NCBI GenBank assembly: GCA_030610745.1
Contig: JAUWRC010000096.1
Coordinates: 1-5,772, forward strand
Reading direction: 5' to 3'
Source: Clostridia bacterium
Lineage (GTDB): Bacteria; Aerophobota; Aerophobia; Aerophobales; AE-B3A
DNA: 5,772 nt
Shown here: positions 1 through 4,783 of the stretch, in pieces
Layout: every line of letters starts with the position of its first letter
How positions within the stretch are numbered: position 1 is the stretch's first letter
Made by a program: the position numbers and the translations under genes
Notes under the pieces: generated by a model
Told to the model about the DNA's origin: nothing
The model's database searches: none
What the model saw: only the letters and a program-made list of their open reading frames with translations

Positions 1-996
1 TCTTACTCGCTCTTTAGCCACTTTTTTAATAAGAGGGGATTTTTGCCTGATAAAATGAGTAACTTCATTCTCAATATTGAAATTAAGTTGGCAGGCCAGG
101 CGGAAAACACGCAGCATACGAAGAGGATCATCCTCAAATGATTTTTTTCTCAACAACTTAATCCTCTTGTTCATTAAGTCTTCTAAACCAGTATCAGGGT
201 CTATCAAAAACAAAAAGGGTAAATCAAGACAGTCTATATCTAAGGCCAAAGCATTAATGGTAAAATCCCGCCTAAGTAAATCTTCTTTGAGAGAAGGAGG
301 TTTTTTAAGGGTAAAGTCAATAATGGTTCCTTCTGGAAAAGTAACTCGCCTCAAGGCAGGGGCCAAAGTGATCAAGTTTACTTTCATCTGATGGGCAAAT
401 AGCTCTGCTGTTTTAAAATGAGGGTCTTCTGTTATTAAATCTAAGTCCTTTTTTTCCTTACCTAATAAAAGATTGCGCAGACATCCTCCCACTAGCCAGA
501 GTTTCTCTCCTTTTTTTATCTTGATTAGCTGTTTTAAATATAAGTCTTTTTGGAGGCTGTTTTTTAGGTAGTCCCACTTCAAGAGGCTTGCCGGGCTCCT
601 TTCTTTACGGATTTTGTCCAGAATACCATTAATAAATTTTCCCGATTCCTCCATTCCGTAACGTTTAGCTATCTCCACGGCTTCGTTTATACTAACTATA
701 GGGGGAATGTCTTCCAAAAAAAGAAGTTCATAGATAGCGAATCTCAAGATGTTTCGATCCACCATAGCTATACGATCCAAAGTCCAATTTTGAGCATATT
801 TCTTTATGAGAGAATTAAAGGGAAGGAGAAAATGGGAGGTTCCCAGGACAAGTTTTTCGGCAAATTCTCTTACTTCAGGCCTAAATCGATAGCGAGAAAA
901 GATAACTTTTAAAGTTTCCTGTACCGAAGTTTTTTTTAGTTCTATCTGGTAGAGAATTTGAAGAGCGAGTTCTCTGGCCTTACGGCGGTTTTTCAT
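1..996 (-). CDS. nusB: NusB fused to class II nucleotidyltransferase (CCA-adding enzyme/poly(A) polymerase type), 3' end cut by window
   Basis: The frame is open for 332 codons from ATG at 996 to the left edge with no stop. Residues 1-138 read as a whole NusB: a KNRRKARELALQILYQ-type N-terminus, a central ILRFAIYELLF helix and a C-terminal SINEAVEIAKRYG...KFINGILDKI signature. NusB binds boxA RNA with S10 (NusE) and supports rRNA antitermination. From about residue 165 a class II nucleotidyltransferase begins: GGCLRNLLLG (170-179), catalytic DLDL (D184, D186), RRDFTINA (242-249) and EDDPLRMLRVFR (288-299). Such enzymes add CCA to tRNA or adenylate RNA 3' ends; the visible part does not separate the two activities. 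The usual VRD of the first motif is LRN here. The start is supported by AAGGA at 1005-1009, 8 bases upstream, and by a promoter. Each domain call is secure. The fusion rests on absence of a stop, so a sequencing or assembly error remains possible. Confidence 0.9.
   Translation of the reverse strand, partial: MKNRRKARELALQILYQIELKKTSVQETLKVIFSRYRFRPEVREFAEKLVLGTSHFLLPFNSLIKKYAQNWTLDRIAMVDRNILRFAIYELLFLEDIPPIVSINEAVEIAKRYGMEESGKFINGILDKIRKERSPASLLKWDYLKNSLQKDLYLKQLIKIKKGEKLWLVGGCLRNLLLGKEKKDLDLITEDPHFKTAELFAHQMKVNLITLAPALRRVTFPEGTIIDFTLKKPPSLKEDLLRRDFTINALALDIDCLDLPFLFLIDPDTGLEDLMNKRIKLLRKKSFEDDPLRMLRVFRLACQLNFNIENEVTHFIRQKSPLIKKVAKERVR
580..602 (-). promoter_or_regulatory. Possible internal ribosome binding site and TTG start at the NusB/nucleotidyltransferase junction
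   Basis: Reading the minus strand, AAAGGAG (602-596) lies in the last codons of the NusB part, and an in-frame TTG follows at 582-580 after 13 bases. Starting there would give a nucleotidyltransferase with about 31 residues before its GG motif, a normal N-terminus for that family. This is the arrangement expected of two adjacent operon genes whose separating stop has been lost. The spacing is longer than usual and TTG is a weak start, so actual use is uncertain. Confidence 0.35.
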
Positions 997-1029
997 TCCA
1001 AAGATCCTTACTTTGATTTAATCAGTAGT

Positions 1030-1057
1030 AATATATGTTTTTCCTTGAGTTTGTCAA
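1030..1057 (-). promoter_or_regulatory. Sigma-70-type promoter of the nusB fusion gene
   Basis: On the minus strand there is a perfect TTGACA -35 at 1057-1052 and TATATT -10 at 1035-1030, separated by 16 bases. Transcription would begin near 1023 and leave a leader of roughly 27 bases containing the AAGGA site before the ATG at 996. Confidence 0.75.
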
Positions 1058-1275
1058 CAGCCACGACGAGACAGAAAATTTCTGCTTGGAAAACTTCTTA
1101 AATCCAGATTTATAAAGGGATTCTGAGAATTGGGAGAGGGCAAGAGGCAAAACCCTGTGTTTTTCGAGATTTTCCTCCTATCATCTTCTCAACCCCGCTT
1201 GAATTCAGCATTTCCGGAAAAACCATATAGAAATTTTGGGGAATGTCTGGAATTTGCTCTAGGACTTGCGTCCCC
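1058..1275. other. Gene-free intergenic block between divergent promoters
   Basis: I find no protein gene, tRNA or recognisable RNA here. It contains short perfect dyads: CAGAAAATTTCTG at 1072-1084, ATTCTGAGAAT at 1120-1130, TTTCCGGAAA at 1211-1220, and GGAC-TTGC-GTCC at 1262-1273 touching the HU -35 box. They could be operators or chance. A 38-codon minus-strand frame (1226-1110) lacks a ribosome binding site and any recognisable family. Confidence 0.5.
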
Positions 1276-1303
1276 TTGACGAATTTTTTATAACGTATAT
1301 AAT
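1276..1303 (+). promoter_or_regulatory. Sigma-70-type promoter of the HU gene
   Basis: TTGACG at 1276-1281 and a perfect TATAAT at 1298-1303 are separated by 16 bases. A second TATAAT lies at 1307-1312 but is too far from the -35. Transcription from about 1310 gives a leader of about 107 bases before the HU ATG. Confidence 0.8.
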
Positions 1304-1364
1304 GTGTATAATTGGTAAAAAGATTCGGGGAAAGGCTAGAGTTTTAAATAGAGGATAAAGAAAA

Positions 1365-1398
1365 AGGCCCTAGGCCTATAGCGACGTAATGTCGCTAT
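1365..1398 (+). promoter_or_regulatory. Two tandem hairpins in the HU mRNA leader
   Basis: The first hairpin is AGGCC (1365-1369), loop CTA, GGCCT (1373-1377). The second follows directly: ATAGCGAC (1378-1385), loop GTAAT, GTCGCTAT (1391-1398), a perfect 8-base stem. The second stem ends two bases before a 10-base Shine-Dalgarno match, AAGGAGGTGA (1401-1410). No T-run follows, so these are not terminators. They could stabilise the mRNA 5' end, position the ribosome, or bind a regulator. Confidence 0.6.
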
Positions 1399-1416
1399 CA
1401 AAGGAGGTGAGAAAGG

Positions 1417-1689
1417 ATGAATAAGGCTCAATTGGTCGAGGAAGTAGCCGCGGAGGTAGGATTAACCAAGAAGGTTACTAATAATGCTGTGGATGCTGTT
1501 ACTTTAGCAATTACTAACTCTTTGGCTAAAGGGGAAAAGGTTGCACTGGTTGGTTTTGGTACTTTTCAGGTGCAGAGGAGGAAAGCTCGTCAAGGCGTGA
1601 ATCCTCAAACAGGTGCCAAAATAACTATTCCTGCAAAAGATGTTCCGAAGTTTAGACCAGGAAGAAACTTGAGGGAAGCAGTAGCTTAA
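1417..1689 (+). CDS. hup: DNA-binding protein HU
   Basis: This is a full-length 90-residue HU/IHF-family protein. HU is a dimer that bends and compacts DNA in the nucleoid and assists replication, repair and recombination. The family signature is intact: GFGTF (46-50), the beta-arm stretch RRKARQGVNPQTG (54-66) with the intercalating proline P63, then ITIPA (69-73) and a C-terminal PKFRPGRNLREAV. The N-terminal MNKAQLVEEVA fits HU rather than IHF subunits. The ATG at 1417 is fixed by AAGGAGGTGA at 1401-1410, about as strong a site as exists. The gene has its own promoter and structured leader and ends at a strong hairpin, as expected for an abundantly made protein. It is the only HU/IHF gene in the window. 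Confidence 0.97.
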   Translation: MNKAQLVEEVAAEVGLTKKVTNNAVDAVTLAITNSLAKGEKVALVGFGTFQVQRRKARQGVNPQTGAKITIPAKDVPKFRPGRNLREAVA

Positions 1690-1707
1690 GGGATGAGTTT
1701 TATTACT

Positions 1708-1745
1708 AAAGGGCTAAGGGAAGTTATTTATCCCTTAGCCCTTTT
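1708..1745 (+). terminator. Hairpin after HU, likely a Rho-independent terminator
   Basis: The arm AAAGGGCTAAGGGA (1708-1721) pairs perfectly with TCCCTTAGCCCTTT (1731-1744) around a 9-base loop, a 14-base stem. The T-run at 1742-1745 has only four bases and is part of the stem, so termination may be partial. The next gene starts 7 bases beyond the stem, and I see no promoter between them. Confidence 0.7.
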
Positions 1746-1751
1746 AAGAAA

Positions 1752-2090
1752 ATGATTAATTCCTATAAATTTGGAGTTATCGTTATAGATGGGAAGCAAT
1801 ATAGGTCTGATGTTGTCATTTATCCAAAGAGGGTAGATGACCACTGGTGGAGAAAAGAAGGACATCTGCTTCTTCCCGGGGATCTGGAGAAAGTGACAAA
1901 GGAAAAACCGACGCTTCTTGTCATAGGTACAGGGAGTCCAGGATTAATGAAAGTTCCTTTAGCTACCTCAGAGTGGATACGATCAAAAGGAATTGAGGTA
2001 AAGATTGAGCCCACCCAAAGAGCCTGCCAGATTTACAACCAACTTCACAAATCTAAGAAAGTAATCGCCGCTCTTCATTTAACCTGCTGA
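1752..2090 (+). CDS. Mth938-domain (DUF498/NDUFAF3-like) protein
   Basis: This 112-residue protein is a complete single Mth938-like domain, a fold shared with archaeal MTH938 and the mitochondrial complex I assembly factor NDUFAF3. Its biochemical role in bacteria is not established. Visible family traits are the opening MINSYKFGVIVIDGKQY, a WWRKEGH segment (about 33-39), the PTLLVIGTGSPGLMKVP core (53-69), a PTQRACQIYNQL helix and the C-terminal AALHLTC. The start at 1752 fits the family N-terminus, but no Shine-Dalgarno sequence precedes it: the bases just upstream are the foot of the HU hairpin. Expression probably depends on read-through from HU or an unseen promoter. No neighbour points to a specific pathway. 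The family call is confident; the function is unknown. Confidence 0.9.
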   Translation: MINSYKFGVIVIDGKQYRSDVVIYPKRVDDHWWRKEGHLLLPGDLEKVTKEKPTLLVIGTGSPGLMKVPLATSEWIRSKGIEVKIEPTQRACQIYNQLHKSKKVIAALHLTC

Positions 2091-2094
2091 TAAT

Positions 2095-2129
2095 TCGTAT
2101 ATCGTATTTCGTACATCGTAGATCGTGAA
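2095..2129. repeat. Five tandem degenerate heptamers (TCGTANN)
   Basis: TCG recurs exactly every seven bases at 2095, 2102, 2109, 2116 and 2123. The units read TCGTATA, TCGTATT, TCGTACA, TCGTAGA and TCGTGAA. The first four positions are invariant and the last two vary most. The array begins five bases after the Mth938 gene's stop. It resembles the short tandemly repeated heptamers known between genes in some bacteria, such as filamentous cyanobacteria. No function is apparent. Confidence 0.75.
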
Positions 2130-2139
2130 AAGAAAAATT

Positions 2140-2162
2140 AAAATAGGGACAGCGACCATTTT
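2140..2162. repeat. Semi-palindromic element, possible dispersed repeat
   Basis: AAAAT (2140-2144) and ATTTT (2158-2162) flank AGGGACAGCGACC (2145-2157), in which GG and CC can also pair. The core resembles GGGACAG-type intergenic repeats that I recall from genomes with REP-associated tyrosine transposases. That recollection is unverified and no transposase gene is in the window. It lies about 20 bases upstream of the prfB promoter. Confidence 0.35.
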
Positions 2163-2180
2163 TGGGATCTAGGCATTTTT

Positions 2181-2208
2181 TTGACAAAAGGGTCTTTTAT
2201 GATATTAT
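2181..2208 (+). promoter_or_regulatory. Sigma-70-type promoter of prfB-guaB3
   Basis: A perfect TTGACA at 2181-2186 and TATTAT at 2203-2208 are separated by 16 bases. Transcription would start near 2215, leaving a leader of about 17 bases that contains AAGGAG (2220-2225), six bases before the prfB ATG. Confidence 0.85.
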
Positions 2209-2231
2209 TATGCAAAAATAAGGAGAGAAAT

Positions 2232-3321
2232 ATGTTGGAAGATTATTCTGAGCGATTAAAATCTTTAGAGAAGAAAATAAATGAGTTAAGGGGGTATCTT
2301 TGAGCCCGAGAAGGAGAAGAAAAGAATCAAAAAATTGGAAGAGGAAACCTCCCAGCCAGAATTTCGGCAAGGAGAGAATCAATTAAAAATATTAAAAGAG
2401 TTAAGCTATCTTAAAGAGAAAAGAGCCAGATGGAATAAGTTGCTTAGTTTTTATGAAGATGTCTCTACCCTCAGAGAACTTCTAGGAGAGGAAGAAGATA
2501 AAGATCTTAAAAAAGAGATGGAAGATAAGCTTCTTCCCTTAGAAAGAGAAGTAGAAAAACTCCAGATAGAGTCTTTGCTAAAGGGTAAGCATGATAGAGC
2601 TAACGTTATAATGTCTATTCACTCGGGAGCAGGAGGAACGGATTCCTGTGATTGGGCGGAAATGCTGCTTAGAATGTATCTAAGTTGGATAACTAAAAAG
2701 AGTTACCGGGCAAGAGTGGTAGAATGGATAGCCGGCGAGGAAGCAGGAATAAAAACAGTTACTGTAGTAGTTGAGGGAGTATTTGCTTATGGCTATCTTA
2801 AAGGAGAAGTAGGTATTCATAGGCTAGTTCGTATATCTCCTTTTGACACGGCTCATCGCCGTCATACTTCTTTTGCGGCAGTGGATATAATTCCCGAAAC
2901 CGAGGAGATAAAAATAGAAATCAAAGACAATGATTTGAAGATAGATACTTTTCGAGCCAGTGGGCCAGGAGGACAGCACGTAAATGTTACTGATTCAGCC
3001 ATTAGAATTACCCATCTGCCCACAGGTATAATTGTACAATGTCAGGACCAAAGGTCTCAACATAAAAACAAGGCTACAGCTATGAGGATACTCAAGGCAC
3101 GTTTGCACAATCTTTATGAGTTAGAGAAAGAGAAAGAGTCAAAAAAAAGGCATGAGGAGAAAGCGAGAATAGAGTGGGGGAGTCAGGTGCGTTCTTATGT
3201 TTTACATCCTTATACATTGGTTAAAGATCATCGGACCCATATTGAGAAAGGCGATGTAGAGAAGGTGCTTAAGGGTGAGATAGATGAGTTTATAATTGCT
3301 TCATTGAAAAAATCAGCTTGA
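2232..3321 (+). CDS. prfB: Peptide chain release factor 2, made by programmed +1 frameshift
   Basis: RF2 reads UGA and UAA in the ribosomal A site and triggers release of the finished protein. Translation starts at ATG 2232 (AAGGAG at 2220-2225) and runs 23 codons, M-L-E-D-Y to L-R-G-Y-L, to an in-frame TGA at 2301-2303. A +1 shift continues at GAG 2302 to the stop at 3319-3321, giving 362 residues, a normal RF2 length. The stop-recognition tripeptide SPF is at residues 202-204 (2836-2844) and the catalytic GGQ at 246-248 (2968-2976) within RASGPGGQHVN. Both positions agree closely with E. coli RF2. A coiled, charged N-terminal domain precedes them. The later part alone would lack the N-terminus, so this is not a pseudogene. 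It probably forms an operon with guaB3. Confidence 0.97.
2289..2304 (+). promoter_or_regulatory. RF2 autoregulatory +1 frameshift site
   Basis: The internal Shine-Dalgarno-like AGGGGG (2289-2294), then TAT, the slippery CTT (2298-2300) and TGA (2301-2303) match the E. coli prfB site base for base through the stop. The base after TGA is G rather than the C of E. coli. When RF2 is scarce, ribosomes pause at its own UGA and slip one base onto GAG, restoring synthesis. The shift adds glutamate as residue 24. Confidence 0.95.
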
Positions 3322-3333
3322 AGGAGGTTCAGG

Positions 3334-4494
3334 ATGGGAGGATTCTATATAGGAAGGGAGAGAAGAGCAAGAAAAGCCTATGGATTCGATGATGTGGCAT
3401 TGGTTCCAGGGCAAAAGACTCTTGATCCTAATGATGTAGCTATTAGCTGGAAAATAGGAGATTTGACCTTTCCTGTTCCTATTTTAGCTTCAGCAATGGA
3501 TGGAGTGGTAGATACGAGGTTCGCTATTCAAATGGGAAAGCTAGGAGGATTAGCTGTTCTTAACCTGGAAGGTATCCAGACCCGCTATGATAATCCGGCG
3601 AAAGCGATAGAGGAGATTGTCTATTCTCCCTCCCAAAAAAGTGTAGAGACAATTCAAAGGATTTACCGGACTCCAATAAAAGAAGAATTAATAGAGAAGA
3701 GAATTAAGGAGATGAAAAAAGCCAAAATTCCTGTAGCTGTCTCTTGTATTCCTCAGCGAGCGGCTCGTTTTGCTTCTATAGCCGAGGAGGCAGGAGCAGA
3801 TATCTTTGTTGTCCAGGCTACTGTAGTTACTACAGAATATCTTTCTTCAAAAGGCAAAAAACTGGACTTGAGTAAATTTTGTCGTCAGCTTTCCATTCCC
3901 GTAATGGTGGGAAATTGCGTTACTTATGAAACTGCTTACAGTCTTATGCAAACCGGTATAGCTGCTCTTCTGGTAGGAGTGGGTCCAGGAGCGGCCTGTA
4001 CTACCCGAGAAGTACTGGGAGTGGGTGTTCCGCAGGTTACTACTACCATAGACACATCTGCTGCTCGCGATGACTACTTCAAAAAAAGTGGCCGTTATAT
4101 TACCATAATTACTGATGGTGGAATGAGAACAGGGGGGGATATTTGTAAAGCTCTGGCTTCGGGAGCAGATGCAGTGATGATTGGTTCTGCCTTTGCTCGA
4201 GCCAATGAGGCCCCTGGTAAGGGCTATCACTGGGGTATGGCTACCTCGGATGAAAATCTACCTCGGGGAGCAAGGGTGGCTGTGGGAACAACAGGAACAT
4301 TAAAGGAAATTCTTTATGGCCCAGCTAAGTTGGATGACGGTTCTCAAAACCTGACCTGGGCGATAAGGACCTGTATGGGTTATTGTGGAATTTCTAACAT
4401 AAAGGAAATGCGCGAAGTAGAAATGGTTATCGCTCCAGCCATAAAAAGTGAGGGTAAGTTCTTTCAAGAAGCCCAACGGCTGAGAGGCAAGTAA
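3334..4494 (+). CDS. guaB3: GuaB3-type IMP dehydrogenase family protein
   Basis: This 386-residue TIM-barrel protein belongs to the IMP dehydrogenase/GMP reductase superfamily. It lacks the two CBS domains usually inserted in GuaB. It opens with IGRERRARKAYGFDDVALVPG (6-26), then ASAMDGVVDTR (52-62) and LNLEGIQTRYDNP (77-89), closely resembling cyanobacterial GuaB3 as I remember it. The IMPDH active loop is present as GVGPGAACTTR with the nucleophile C222. A phosphate-binding DGG (261-263) and ADAVMIGSAFARA (278-290) follow. IMPDH oxidises IMP to XMP with NAD+, the committed step to GMP. Cyanobacterial GuaB3 has been reported to have this activity; actinobacterial members are less clear. The start is set by AAGGAGG (3321-3327), which overlaps the prfB stop. 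The 12-base gap implies co-transcription with prfB. Confidence 0.92.
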   Translation: MGGFYIGRERRARKAYGFDDVALVPGQKTLDPNDVAISWKIGDLTFPVPILASAMDGVVDTRFAIQMGKLGGLAVLNLEGIQTRYDNPAKAIEEIVYSPSQKSVETIQRIYRTPIKEELIEKRIKEMKKAKIPVAVSCIPQRAARFASIAEEAGADIFVVQATVVTTEYLSSKGKKLDLSKFCRQLSIPVMVGNCVTYETAYSLMQTGIAALLVGVGPGAACTTREVLGVGVPQVTTTIDTSAARDDYFKKSGRYITIITDGGMRTGGDICKALASGADAVMIGSAFARANEAPGKGYHWGMATSDENLPRGARVAVGTTGTLKEILYGPAKLDDGSQNLTWAIRTCMGYCGISNIKEMREVEMVIAPAIKSEGKFFQEAQRLRGK

Positions 4495-4518
4495 GTAGCG
4501 GTGCCATTTAGCTACCTA
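4492..4518. other. Weak dyad holding both stop codons of convergent guaB3 and rpmB
   Basis: GTAGC (4495-4499) pairs with GCTAC (4511-4515) around an 11-base loop. As minus-strand RNA the stem extends to eight pairs with one G-U. The guaB3 TAA (4492-4494) and the rpmB stop (4516-4518) lie in the outer stem. No T-run directly follows on either strand, although TTTTT occurs at 4523-4527 on the plus strand. It may block converging transcription but is not a standard terminator. Confidence 0.3.
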
Positions 4519-4704
4519 GACCACTTTTTCTACTTTATGAGAGCGAATGCAACTGGTGCAGACATAGACCTTCATTACTTGACCATTAAGTTTTATCTTG
4601 ATGCGTTGAAGGTTAGGAAGCCATCTTCTCTTCGTTCGCCGTTTAGAATGGCTTACCATGTGCCCTGTACTTGCTTGTTTACCACATATCTGACATCTTT
4701 TCAT
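4516..4704 (-). CDS. rpmB: 50S ribosomal protein L28, zinc-ribbon form
   Basis: This 62-residue basic protein is bacterial L28 (bL28), a small component of the large ribosomal subunit. It shows the family opening MKRCQICGK, the GHMVSHSKRRTKRRWLPNLQ segment (14-33) and a lysine-rich middle. Cysteine pairs C4-C7 and C49-C52 form the four-cysteine zinc-binding version. Many bacteria carry a cysteine-free paralogue, so this form may respond to zinc supply, though no Zur-like operator is evident. The start has AAGGA at 4718-4714, nine bases upstream, and a good promoter. It is convergent with guaB3 (21-base gap) and divergent from recG. The overlapping plus-strand frame 4501-4770 is a shadow. Confidence 0.96.
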   Translation of the reverse strand: MKRCQICGKQASTGHMVSHSKRRTKRRWLPNLQRIKIKLNGQVMKVYVCTSCIRSHKVEKVV

Positions 4705-4752
4705 AATTGCTTTTCCTTATTTACGAAATTGCCAAATCCAAATTTAAATACC

Positions 4753-4780
4753 AGTATAACATATTTTTAAGAAATGTCAA
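4753..4780 (-). promoter_or_regulatory. Extended -10 promoter of rpmB, possibly shared with recG
   Basis: On the minus strand, TTGACA (4780-4775) and TATACT (4758-4753) are separated by 16 bases, with a TG one base before the -10 (4761-4760), making it an extended -10. On the plus strand the same bases read TATAAC (4755-4760), a possible -10 for recG, though no good plus-strand -35 is visible. The rpmB -35 box lies only three bases from the recG ATG. Confidence 0.8.
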
Positions 4781-4783
4781 AAG

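Noticed and set aside
77..391. 104-codon plus-strand open frame
   Set aside because: It lies opposite the nucleotidyltransferase domain, whose motifs are clear on the minus strand; it is a shadow frame.
1110..1226. 38-codon minus-strand open frame in the nusB-HU gap
   Set aside because: It has no ribosome binding site or recognisable family, and a frame this short is expected by chance.
1307..1312. Second TATAAT as an alternative HU -10 box
   Set aside because: It is 25 bases from the TTGACG box and no other -35 fits; the 1298-1303 copy has suitable spacing.
1058..2180. Toxin-antitoxin, CRISPR or defence system in the intergenic regions
   Set aside because: There are no spaced direct repeats and no relevant genes; the heptamer array has no spacers.
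2232..2303. prfB as a pseudogene because of the in-frame TGA
   Set aside because: The stop lies in the canonical RF2 programmed frameshift cassette and the downstream frame is intact.
3847..4230. 127-codon minus-strand open frame
   Set aside because: It is antisense to the conserved catalytic core of GuaB3 and has no family features.
4501..4770. 89-codon plus-strand open frame
   Set aside because: It is antisense to rpmB and its promoter, and lacks a ribosome binding site.
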